DNA of 64,000 bases, taken from assembly GCF_011745145.1 (NCBI RefSeq), contig NZ_CP050191.1, forward strand, positions 5,472,473 through 5,536,472, given 5' to 3'. Every line of letters begins with the position of its first letter. Positions within the stretch are counted from its first letter, which is position 1. This DNA comes from Mycobacterium sp. DL440 (lineage in GTDB: Bacteria > Actinomycetota > Actinomycetes > Mycobacteriales > Mycobacteriaceae). The notes beneath the pieces are model-generated. The model did not search any database and was not told the DNA's origin. It was given only the letters and a program-made list of their open reading frames with translations. This document shows positions 52,104 through 60,082 of the stretch, in pieces. Made by a program: the position numbers and the translations under genes.

Positions 52104-53201
52104 ATGGCGATCGCCGATGTTCCCGCCTATCTGCATCTGAGCAGTGAGGACGTCGACGAGATCGCCTATGAACTTGACGTGATCCGCCGAGACGTCGAGG
52201 AGTCGCTCGGGGCGGCGGACGCGGCCTACATCCGGCGGGTGATCCATTTCCAGCGGGCGCTCGACGTCGCGGCGCGGCTGATGATCGCCGGCAGCCGGTC
52301 GAAGACCGGTTGGTTGGTGGGAACGTGCGCGCTGGCATATGCGAAGTCCATCGAGAACATGGAACTTGGCCACAACATCTCCCATGGCCAGTGGGATTGG
52401 ATGAACGATCCCGAGATCCACTCCAACACCTGGGAGTGGGACATGGTCGGACATTCCGCGCAGTGGCGGTACTCCCACAACTACCGGCATCACGTGTACA
52501 GCAACGTGCTCGGGATGGACGAGGACATCGGCTACCGCCTGCATCGCGTCACCACCGACCAGCCGTGGCGCTGGGTCCACTTGGCGACTCCGGTGCGAAA
52601 CCTGGTGCTGGCCGCGATGTTCGAGTGGGGCATCGCCTTGCATGGCCTGCACTCCGAGCGTCTGCGAGACGAGACGTCAGACGGCCTCGCCGTGGAGAAC
52701 AGGAAGTTCCTCGGCAAGATCGCCCGCCAGTTGAGCAAGGATTATGTGCTCCTGCCCGCTCTGAGCCTGCGTCGGTGGCGTCGGACTCTGGCAGCCAACA
52801 TCACCGCGAACCTGCTCCGGAACCTGTGGGTGTACGTGAATATCATCTGCGGGCACATTCCCGACGGCACCGAGACGTTCGACCCGGCGGTGGTCAAGGA
52901 TGAGACCAAAGGCGAGTGGTATCTCCGGCAAATGGTCGGGACGGCAAACTTCAACGCGAGCCCGCTGCTGGCGATCTCGGGCGGTCACCTGTGCTACCAG
53001 ATCGAGCATCACCTGTTCCCCGACCTGCCGAGCAACCGCCTTCCACAGGTCAGCGTTCGCGTACGGGAACTGTGCGAGAAGTACGACCTGCCCTACAACA
53101 CGGCATCGCTTCCGCGCCAGTACTTCCGGACGCAACGGATCATCCACGGGTTGGCATTTCCCGACTGGCTGCTGAGCATCGGCGGGCGACGCCGCAAATA
53201 G
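52104..53201 (+). CDS. Membrane fatty acid desaturase (DesA3-like)
   Basis: 365 residues with the three histidine boxes of membrane di-iron desaturases: HNISH at 90-94, HNYRHH at 125-130 and QIEHH near 310. Hydrophobic stretches between the boxes are short of the textbook four helices, but the AYAKSIENMELGH context is typical. ATG 52104 has GAGGA upstream; an upstream frame from 51939 is possible. Divergent from the KshB-like reductase, the same pairing as DesA3 with Rv3230c in M. tuberculosis. Confidence 0.88.
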   Translation: MAIADVPAYLHLSSEDVDEIAYELDVIRRDVEESLGAADAAYIRRVIHFQRALDVAARLMIAGSRSKTGWLVGTCALAYAKSIENMELGHNISHGQWDWMNDPEIHSNTWEWDMVGHSAQWRYSHNYRHHVYSNVLGMDEDIGYRLHRVTTDQPWRWVHLATPVRNLVLAAMFEWGIALHGLHSERLRDETSDGLAVENRKFLGKIARQLSKDYVLLPALSLRRWRRTLAANITANLLRNLWVYVNIICGHIPDGTETFDPAVVKDETKGEWYLRQMVGTANFNASPLLAISGGHLCYQIEHHLFPDLPSNRLPQVSVRVRELCEKYDLPYNTASLPRQYFRTQRIIHGLAFPDWLLSIGGRRRK

Positions 53202-53235
53202 ACCCGGCTGCTCGCCCCATCCGGAGACAGAGATC

Positions 53236-53688
53236 TCATGGGTCGATGTGATCGGAGTGCGGCGTGTGGCCCGTTCCCTGCTCGATCACCCGGCGCAGGA
53301 GTGCCTTCAGCTGCTCCTGCTCCTCGTCGCTGAGTACGCCGAAGACCCGCTCATGGGCCTCGACGGCATCGGCGACGACGGCCGAGGCCACCGCCCGACC
53401 TTCATCGGTGAGGAAGACCTGCAGGATGCGCCCGTGCTGGGGATCCTGTTTGCGCTCGACCAGACCCCGTTTCTCCAGCGCGGTGAGTGCGAGCTGCACG
53501 CCCTGCGGGGTGATCAGCAGCCGACGGGCCAACTCGGCGCCGGACAGGCCCGGTTGATTGGTCAACTGGCGCAGGACACCGATCTGGGCGGTGGTGACCC
53601 CATGTTCCTTGACCGACTCGTTGACCTCGGTGAGCGAGAAATAGAAGGCCTGTTTGAGCCACCACAGGGTGTTCTCGGTCAGATCCAT
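53236..53688 (-). CDS. MarR-family regulator
   Basis: 150 residues with the winged HTH (GLSGAELARRLLITPQGVQLALTALEKRGLVERKQ) and flanking dimerisation helices. ATG 53688 is chosen because GGAG lies 6 nt upstream. It is last in the Rieske2 gene order, 21 bp after the amidohydrolase. Candidate to bind the CAAGTA(C/G)TTG sites at the two divergent promoters of this locus. Confidence 0.88.
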   Translation of the reverse strand: MDLTENTLWWLKQAFYFSLTEVNESVKEHGVTTAQIGVLRQLTNQPGLSGAELARRLLITPQGVQLALTALEKRGLVERKQDPQHGRILQVFLTDEGRAVASAVVADAVEAHERVFGVLSDEEQEQLKALLRRVIEQGTGHTPHSDHIDP

Positions 53689-53709
53689 CCTCGTCTCCTG
53701 CCACACGCG

Positions 53710-54987
53710 TCAACTCGACGCTAGCGCACCGTCATGTTTGACGATGTTTCCGTCCTTCATCACGAACCGGACATCGAGCGTCGTCGCGATATCGGTGCTG
53801 GGATCGCCCGCAACGGCGATGACGTCGGCCAGGTAGCCCGGGGCCAGCTGCCCCAGCTCGTCGGCGGCATCGACCAGGTCCGCGGCCACTACCGTCGCCG
53901 CCTGCAACGCCTGCATCGGGGTCATGCCCCGTTCGACAAGTGCACACAACTCCTTGGCGTTCTCGCCGTGCGGGACGGCTGGGGCATCGGTGCCGCAGGC
54001 GATCCGCACTCCGGCGGCAATGGCTTTGGGCAGCATGGCTTTTGCTCGAGGGAAGACTTCGAGTGCCTTCTTGCGGAGCTCCGGCGCGATGCGGTCGATC
54101 GCCATGGCGTCGGTGAGGTAGGTCGTGGAGACCAGGAAGGTGCCGTGGTCGACCATCATCTGGATCGTCTCGTCGCTGGCCAGGAAGCCGTGCTCGATGC
54201 AGTCGATGCCGGCGCGGATGCAGGCCTGGATGGCGGTGTCCCCGACGGCGTGGGCGGCGACCTTGACGCCGGCGCGGTGGGCCTCGTCGGCGATCGCGGC
54301 GAACTCGGCATCGGAGTACTGCTGTGCGCCGGGTGCCGTGCTGTGCGACATCACCCCACCGGAGGCCGATACCTTGATCAGCTTGGCGCCGTGGCGGATC
54401 TGGTAGCGCACGCACGCGATGACGTCCGGTACCCCGTTGGCGATGCCCTCGGCGACCGACAGCGGCATGACGCCGGGAGCGAGGCGCTGGAAGACCGTGG
54501 GATCGAGGTGGCCGCCATAGGGGGTGACGGCGTGGCCGGCCGGATAGATGCGCGGCCCTTGGTGCCAACCCTGGTCGATCGCCCGCTGCAGTGCGACGTC
54601 GAGCAGGTAACCGCCGGTCTTGACCATCAGACCTAGGTTGCGGACGGTGGTGAACCCGGCGTCGAGTGTGGTGCGGGCGTTGACCGCGCCGCGCAACGTC
54701 CGGTACGCCGGGTCGTCCTGTACGCCGTGCATCGGGGTCGGCAGGCCGCCGGGGTTACCCGGACCGCCGATCAGCAGGTTGAGCTCCATGTCCATCAGCC
54801 CAGGCAGCAGGGTGGTGTCCCCCAGGTCGACGACGGTGGCCGAATCCGGCAGTGGCCCTTTGGGGTTGATCGCGGTGATCCGATTGCCCTCGATGACCAC
54901 AATCGCGGGGGAGTGGACCTGGCCGCCGGCCACGTCCACCCAACGGGCGGCGCGAAGGACCGTCGTCGCGACGTCAGCTTGGCTCAC
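53710..54987 (-). CDS. Amidohydrolase-superfamily protein lacking the HxH motif
   Basis: 425 residues with the imidazolonepropionase/Xaa-Pro-dipeptidase-like layout. The usual DxHxH after PGL is replaced by DMELNL, so Glu68 and Asn70 stand where the two metal-binding histidines belong. The other ligands look intact: the carboxylatable Lys in IKVSASGG, His in AAHAVGD, His in IEHGF, and Asp in CGTDAP. GTG 54987 overlaps the small-protein stop (GTGA). A single-metal enzyme or a different chemistry is possible. Confidence 0.85.
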   Translation of the reverse strand: MSQADVATTVLRAARWVDVAGGQVHSPAIVVIEGNRITAINPKGPLPDSATVVDLGDTTLLPGLMDMELNLLIGGPGNPGGLPTPMHGVQDDPAYRTLRGAVNARTTLDAGFTTVRNLGLMVKTGGYLLDVALQRAIDQGWHQGPRIYPAGHAVTPYGGHLDPTVFQRLAPGVMPLSVAEGIANGVPDVIACVRYQIRHGAKLIKVSASGGVMSHSTAPGAQQYSDAEFAAIADEAHRAGVKVAAHAVGDTAIQACIRAGIDCIEHGFLASDETIQMMVDHGTFLVSTTYLTDAMAIDRIAPELRKKALEVFPRAKAMLPKAIAAGVRIACGTDAPAVPHGENAKELCALVERGMTPMQALQAATVVAADLVDAADELGQLAPGYLADVIAVAGDPSTDIATTLDVRFVMKDGNIVKHDGALASS

Positions 54988-55313
54988 GGGACCGGCTCGA
55001 CGACGCAGTCCAACGATGTCGCGCCGGAATCGGGTACCCGTGGCTGCTTCCAACACTCCACCGGGAAGGATACCGTCACCATCGAATACAGCAGGTGCAT
55101 CAGGTTGAGCACATCCTCGGGCATGTCGTCGAGGCTGAACTTGTCGCAGTAACTGATCGCTTCCTCGGCCCGCGGCGTGATCGCGTCGTAGAACGCCTGC
55201 ATCTCGGTCATGGTGCTGTCCATTCGCTTGCCGTAACGCTGTGGCTCACTGGACAGGCACCAGTCCGAAAACTGTTCGAGGTCGGCGAATTCGGCCGGCA
55301 GTTTCGTACTCAT
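54984..55313 (-). CDS. Rieske-associated small protein (paralog 2)
   Basis: 109 residues, paralog of the product at 48407 and placed identically, directly after a Rieske gene (4-bp gap). Conserved blocks: WCLSSE, STMTEMQAFYDA, PRAEEAISYCDKFSLDDMPEDVLNLMHLLYS. The tails differ. The strict pairing suggests a functional unit with the oxygenase. Confidence 0.75.
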   Translation of the reverse strand: MSTKLPAEFADLEQFSDWCLSSEPQRYGKRMDSTMTEMQAFYDAITPRAEEAISYCDKFSLDDMPEDVLNLMHLLYSMVTVSFPVECWKQPRVPDSGATSLDCVVEPVP

Positions 55314-55317
55314 CGGT

Positions 55318-56592
55318 TCACACCCCCGCGGTCTTGCTCTGGTAGTCGTCGATCCATGCCGCGGTCTCCTTGTGCAGGTGCCGAAGCAGGATTTCCTGAT
55401 CGCAGAGCAGGAACTCGTCGACCACGCGGGTCTCGATCGAGCTCTGGGTGGCCTCCAGGGTGTTGGCGTCCTGGAGGCCGTACTCCTTGAAGGAGACCGC
55501 GGCCAATTCCTGGCCCAACCGCTCCCGCGGTGTCCGCGGCTGCGGGAAGTACAGCGTGCACTCGAAGGTGTGCGTGTTGAAGGACGTCGGCCAGTAGTGG
55601 TACGTCAGGTACCAGCCCTGCCCCCAGAACAGAATCGTGAAATTCGGGAACAACTGGAACGAGTCCAACCCCCACGGATCGCATTTGGCGGGGTTGAGGC
55701 CGGCCGGCATCGCGCCGAGATCCGGAGCCGCCCACGGGCCGAAAAGTCCGCTCTGGCAGATGTCTTCGATGGGCTTACGCATCTCGTCGGCCATCTCCCA
55801 GGCCCGCACCCCGGAGGTGCTGACCAAACGGTGCGGACCTTCGATCCTGTAGTGCGGCGCCTCGAAGCCCGACTCGGCGGCAGCCTTCGAGTAGGCGGTG
55901 GGGGATTGGTTCGCGTGCAAGATGGGCGCGTGGTAGAACTCCTGGAAGGCGTCCATGTAGAGCTTCCAATTCGCCTTCACCTCAGAGCGATAGGTGAACC
56001 GCGAGGTCATCTTGTCGAATGGGTAGCCCTCCAGATCGGTGATCATGGGGCCCAGGAATTCGCGGAGCGATTGTTCGGGTGCTTCAGCATTGCTGGCGAA
56101 GTTGACGAAGATGAACCCTTCCCACACCTCGCAGTGGACGGGAACCAGGCCGTAGCGGCTCTTGTCCAGGTCGAAGAACTCGGCCTCCTGCTGGACGAAG
56201 TTGAGCTCACCGTCCAGGTCGTAACGCCAGGCGTGGTACTTGCAGGTGAACTGCCGGCACACCCCGCTGGTCTCCTCCAGGGGCATGTCGTCCCACACCA
56301 GCTTGTTGCCCCGGTGACGGCAGACGTTGTGGAAGGCCTTGACCTCGCCGGACTTGGTGCGCACCAGGATGATCGACGTGTTGGCGGCTTTCATCTCCCG
56401 GGTGAAATAGCTGCCCTTGCGTGGAAGTTGTTCGACCCGGCCGACATTCAGCCAGGCGCGTTTGAAGATCGCCTTGCGCTCCAGTTCGTAGATCTCCGGA
56501 CTGATCGAGTCTTCATACGACACCGGGCCGGTGCCGAGCTCCGGGTAGTGCTGAGTCCAGCTGCCTTCAGCCGGCTTGGGAAATCGAGCCAT
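55318..56592 (-). CDS. Rieske-type oxygenase alpha subunit (canonical ligands)
   Basis: 424 residues, homologous along its length to the protein at 48745. The Rieske cluster is canonical: Cys91-x-His93 and Cys117-x2-His120. The catalytic iron site is Asp214...His221, His226 (MDAFQEFYHAPILH) plus the Asp in LQDAN. Its -35 (TTGTTA) overlaps the shared operator. It belongs to the broad Rieske oxygenase alpha-subunit family that hydroxylates or demethylates aromatic, terpenoid or amine substrates; substrate unknown. Confidence 0.92.
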   Translation of the reverse strand: MARFPKPAEGSWTQHYPELGTGPVSYEDSISPEIYELERKAIFKRAWLNVGRVEQLPRKGSYFTREMKAANTSIILVRTKSGEVKAFHNVCRHRGNKLVWDDMPLEETSGVCRQFTCKYHAWRYDLDGELNFVQQEAEFFDLDKSRYGLVPVHCEVWEGFIFVNFASNAEAPEQSLREFLGPMITDLEGYPFDKMTSRFTYRSEVKANWKLYMDAFQEFYHAPILHANQSPTAYSKAAAESGFEAPHYRIEGPHRLVSTSGVRAWEMADEMRKPIEDICQSGLFGPWAAPDLGAMPAGLNPAKCDPWGLDSFQLFPNFTILFWGQGWYLTYHYWPTSFNTHTFECTLYFPQPRTPRERLGQELAAVSFKEYGLQDANTLEATQSSIETRVVDEFLLCDQEILLRHLHKETAAWIDDYQSKTAGV

Positions 56593-56687
56593 GCCCGCTC
56601 CTAAAGAGATGTGATTCGACCGATGATGCCGACATGGGGCTGCACATGCCGGCCAGGGCTTCAGGCTTGACGGTAGACGGCGGTTTC

Positions 56688-56713
56688 ATCAATAACAAGT
56701 AGTTGATACTCTG
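56688..56713. promoter_or_regulatory. Operator/promoter between Rieske 2 and aldehyde dehydrogenase
   Basis: CAAGTAGTTG at 56696-56705 lies inside a larger dyad ATCAA-N10-TTGAT (56688-56707). For the aldehyde dehydrogenase a -10 TACTCT (56707-56712) follows directly, as TACTGT follows the related site before the reductase gene. For Rieske 2 (minus) TTGTTA, 17 bp and TACCGT form a promoter whose -35 is inside the site. Confidence 0.68.
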
Positions 56714-56739
56714 AATTCGATTGAGGCGGGAGAGTCTGG

Positions 56740-58200
56740 ATGGATCAGCATCTTGGGGAATACCTCGGAATCGAGGCCGACTGGTCGCTCGACGGCGACC
56801 ACGCCAATGCCATGGAGGTGATCTCGCCGCACACCGAGCAACCCATTGCCCGTGTGGTGGCGGCCGGTCCGGCCGAGGTGGACGCCGCCGTCGCGGCAGC
56901 TCGTGCGGCCATCGACCAGGGACCGTGGCCACGGCTCGACCCGGCGGAACGCATCGCGGCGGTGCGACGCCTCGCCGAGGTCTACGCCGGACGACGCGGT
57001 GAGATGGCCCAACTCATCTCGGCCGAGATGGGTGCGCCGATCACTTTCGCCCAACGCGCGCAGGTCGGGCTTCCGACGATGATGATGTCCGCGTTCTGCG
57101 ACCTTGCCGAAACGTACCCCTGGCGCGAGGTCCGCGCCGGTTTCTTCGGATCGGACATTCACGTCCGCAAGAATCCGGTGGGGGTCGTCGCCGCCGTCGT
57201 GCCGTGGAACATGCCGCAGTTCCTGATTGTCACCAAGCTGGTGCCGGCGCTGCTGGCCGGCTGCGCGGTGGTGCTCAAGCCCGCACCCGAATCCCCGTTG
57301 GATGCACTGCTTTTAAGCGACATGCTCAAAGAGGTCGGCCTGCCCGACGGCCTCGTTTCCGTCATACCGGGGGACGCCGGAGTCGGTGCCCATCTGGTGG
57401 GTCACCCCGGCGTCGACAAGGTGTCGTTCACCGGCTCCAGCGCCGCCGGCCGGGCCGTCGCCGCGGCGGCCGCCGCCAACCTGACCAAGGTGAGCCTCGA
57501 GCTCGGCGGCAAGTCGGCAGCCATCATCCTCGATGACGCAGACCCGGCGACGGTCGCCGCGGGGGTGCGGTCGGCCAGCCTGTCCAACAGTGGCCAGATC
57601 TGCAATGCACTGACTCGCATCGTCGTCCCGGCCGCTCGGGAACACGAGTTCGTCGACGCTCTGGCTGACCGGATGGGCGCACTCGTCGTGGGCGATCCGG
57701 CCGACCCGGCCACCGAACTGGGACCACTCGTATCACGACGACAGCAGCAGCGCGTCCGCGACTACATCGACCTCGGCCAAGGTGAGGGCGCCCGGCTGAT
57801 CTGTGGCGGCACCGAGCTGCCCGACGGCGTGGACACCGGCTGGTATGTCCGGCCCACCCTGTTCGCCGGGGCGCACAACTCGATGCGTATTGCCCGCGAA
57901 GAGATCTTCGGTCCCGTGCTCACCGTGATCGGGTACCGGGATGAGGATGAAGCGGTCGCGATTGCCAACGACTCGGACTACGGCCTGGCGGGCTCGGTGT
58001 GGACGGCCGATCCGGACCGCGGGATCGGCATCGCCGAACGTGTACAAACCGGCACTTTCGGGGTAAACCAGGGGTACACGATGGATCCGTTCGCACCGTT
58101 CGGCGGCGTCAAGGACAGCGGCTACGGCCGGGAACTCGGCCGTGAGGGACTCGATAGCTATCTCGAGACCAAGTCCATCGCCGTCGCGGCCACCCGGTGA
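56740..58200 (+). CDS. NAD(P)-dependent aldehyde dehydrogenase (Rv0223c-like)
   Basis: 486 residues. VVPWNMPQF and FTGSSAAGRAV are cofactor and fold motifs; the general base Glu is in LELGGKSA and the nucleophile Cys in SNSGQICNALTR. Oxidises an aldehyde to the acid. GGGAGAG precedes ATG 56740. The length and its neighbourhood after the Rv0221 homolog suggest Rv0223c, although here it is embedded in the Rieske locus and divergent from Rieske 2. Confidence 0.93.
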   Translation: MDQHLGEYLGIEADWSLDGDHANAMEVISPHTEQPIARVVAAGPAEVDAAVAAARAAIDQGPWPRLDPAERIAAVRRLAEVYAGRRGEMAQLISAEMGAPITFAQRAQVGLPTMMMSAFCDLAETYPWREVRAGFFGSDIHVRKNPVGVVAAVVPWNMPQFLIVTKLVPALLAGCAVVLKPAPESPLDALLLSDMLKEVGLPDGLVSVIPGDAGVGAHLVGHPGVDKVSFTGSSAAGRAVAAAAAANLTKVSLELGGKSAAIILDDADPATVAAGVRSASLSNSGQICNALTRIVVPAAREHEFVDALADRMGALVVGDPADPATELGPLVSRRQQQRVRDYIDLGQGEGARLICGGTELPDGVDTGWYVRPTLFAGAHNSMRIAREEIFGPVLTVIGYRDEDEAVAIANDSDYGLAGSVWTADPDRGIGIAERVQTGTFGVNQGYTMDPFAPFGGVKDSGYGRELGREGLDSYLETKSIAVAATR

Positions 58201-58216
58201 TCGAGAGGGAATGACG

Positions 58217-59359
58217 ATGACCACCACCACCTCACCCAGGATTCCCGCCGCCGAACGCATCGCGGTGCGATGCGTCGACTCCGACGTGCATCCGACGCCC
58301 CGCCGGGGCGACCTCGGGCAGTACATTCCCGAGCCGTGGCGGTCCAGATATTTCAACAACCACGACGTCGGCGACCTGATCTACTACGACGCCCCCGACT
58401 ATGCGCATGCCTACGCGATGCGGGTGGACACCTTCCCCTCCGATGGCGAATTCGCCGGCAGCGACCCCGATCTCGCATTCCGGCAGCTGATCATGGAGGC
58501 CGGGGCGGACATCGCGATCCTGGAACCCGCGGCATACTCGGCCCACATTCCCGAGGCCAACCACGTGATGAACTGCGCGCTGAACGACTGGCAGGCCAAC
58601 CATTGGCTGGACAGTCACAACAACTGGCACGAGCGCTGGCGCGGTTCCATCTGCCTGGCCGTCGAAGCGCCGGAGCTCGGGGCCCAGGAGATCGAGCGGT
58701 GGGCCGGCCACCCCTACATGGCGCAGATCCTGATCAAGGCCGAGCCGCGTCCGTCCTGGGGTGACCCGAAGTACGACCCGATCTGGGCCGCGGCCACCAA
58801 ACACGACATCACCGTGAGCTGCCACCTGTCCCGGGGCGAATACGACGAGCTGCCGCTCCCGCCGGTCGGGCTGCCAAGTTACAACCACGACTTCATGGTC
58901 ACCTACTCCTTGTTGGCGGCCAACCAGGTGATGAGCCTGATCTTCGACGGGGTCTTCGATCGGTTCCCGACGCTACGCATCGTGTTCGTCGAGCACGCCT
59001 TCACCTGGATCCTGCCCTTGATGTGGCGCATGGACGCCATCTACGAAGCACGCAAGAACTGGATGGACATCAAGCGCAAGCCCAGCGAATACGTCAAGGA
59101 CCACATCAAGTTCACCACCCAACCGCTGGACTACCCCGAGGACAAGACCGAACTGTCCCGGGCCTTCGAATGGATGGAATGCGACAAGATCCTGTTGTTC
59201 TCGTCGGACTATCCGCACTGGACCTTCGACGACCCCCGCTGGCTGGTCAAGCACCTACCCGAGCACGCGCGCGAAAACGTGATGTTCCGCAACGGGATTG
59301 CGACCTACAAACTGCCCGACACGGTTCCAGTGCTGGAAGGTCAGGTCCGGGTCTTCTAG
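58217..59359 (+). CDS. Amidohydrolase-2 family metal-dependent hydrolase/decarboxylase
   Basis: 380 residues of the ACMSD-related TIM-barrel family. VDSDVHPTP is the N-terminal metal motif, SCHLSRG and FVEHAF give histidines, and FSSDYPHWTFDDP holds the catalytic Asp. Members hydrolyse C-C bonds or decarboxylate ring-cleavage products. ATG 58217 is preferred to 58211, since GAGAGGGA abuts the latter and is 6 nt from the former. It follows the aldehyde dehydrogenase by 16 bp and overlaps the convergent TetR gene by 4 bp. Confidence 0.87.
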   Translation: MTTTTSPRIPAAERIAVRCVDSDVHPTPRRGDLGQYIPEPWRSRYFNNHDVGDLIYYDAPDYAHAYAMRVDTFPSDGEFAGSDPDLAFRQLIMEAGADIAILEPAAYSAHIPEANHVMNCALNDWQANHWLDSHNNWHERWRGSICLAVEAPELGAQEIERWAGHPYMAQILIKAEPRPSWGDPKYDPIWAAATKHDITVSCHLSRGEYDELPLPPVGLPSYNHDFMVTYSLLAANQVMSLIFDGVFDRFPTLRIVFVEHAFTWILPLMWRMDAIYEARKNWMDIKRKPSEYVKDHIKFTTQPLDYPEDKTELSRAFEWMECDKILLFSSDYPHWTFDDPRWLVKHLPEHARENVMFRNGIATYKLPDTVPVLEGQVRVF

Positions 59360-59958
59360 GGCAGCTTGATCGCTGACACGTACATCTCGACGATCGGCCG
59401 GTAGAGGTCGACATCGTCGAGTTCGCTGCCGAGGACCACGGCGTCACTGGTGGCGATGAGCACCTGAGCGAAGGTGGACGCGGGAATCAGCAGCGTCGCG
59501 CCCCAGCGTTCCATCCCGGTCGCGATGAACTTGCCAAGCGCCTCGACGACTTCGGCGCGCTTGGCCGCCACCCGATCCCGCGCCTCTGGATTGCGACGCA
59601 GGTAGAGCGTGAATTCGTGGCCCAGCGCGGCGTGGTCGGCGCCTCGGTCACGGCTCAGCTCGCGCCAGCGTTTGGCGATCTCGTCGAGCTCGGCCGGCCC
59701 GACCCGGGACGCACCGGACATCACCTCGGCGAAGTTGTCGAAATACCGCCGCCAGTACCTGTCGCTGACGGCCAGAAAGAGGTCGTCCTTGGTGGCGAAA
59801 TGCTTGTAGATGGCGCCCTTGGTGTAACCAGCGGCGCGGGCGATGTCATCGAGAGTGGCTGGCGCAAAACCCTTCTCGGCGAACACCTCCTCGGCGGCAT
59901 CGAGCAGCACTGAGCGCGTGTGCTCAAGTCTGCGTTCCCGGGTCCAGCGCTCCGCCAT
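59356..59958 (-). CDS. TetR-family regulator
   Basis: 200 residues. HTH: RRLEHTRSVLLDAAEEVF, then GFAPATLDDIARAAGYTKGAIYKHFATKDDL, a textbook TetR pattern. ATG 59958 is used; a TTG at 59964 is possible. Divergent from the AveC-NorQ-NorD operon, whose promoter spacer contains an inverted repeat, so it probably represses that operon and itself. Confidence 0.9.
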   Translation of the reverse strand: MAERWTRERRLEHTRSVLLDAAEEVFAEKGFAPATLDDIARAAGYTKGAIYKHFATKDDLFLAVSDRYWRRYFDNFAEVMSGASRVGPAELDEIAKRWRELSRDRGADHAALGHEFTLYLRRNPEARDRVAAKRAEVVEALGKFIATGMERWGATLLIPASTFAQVLIATSDAVVLGSELDDVDLYRPIVEMYVSAIKLP

Positions 59959-59977
59959 GGCCAAAGTCTGCCACAGA

Positions 59978-60020
59978 ATCTGAGTGACCTATTGGAATCT
60001 CAGATACCAGCGAGTATATT
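59978..60020 (+). promoter_or_regulatory. Promoter and TetR-type operator before the AveC-like gene
   Basis: Sigma-A-like promoter TTGGAA (59992-59997), 17 bp, TATATT (60015-60020). An inverted repeat ATCTGAG (59978-59984) / CTCAGAT (59999-60005) straddles the -35, with its right arm in the spacer. The two arms are also embedded in a direct repeat GAATCTsAG. Confidence 0.65.
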
Positions 60021-60082
60021 TGCATCGGTCGGCCTGCCTCGCGCCACCGACTGCATCCACGATCGTCAAGGGGAAACCGATC

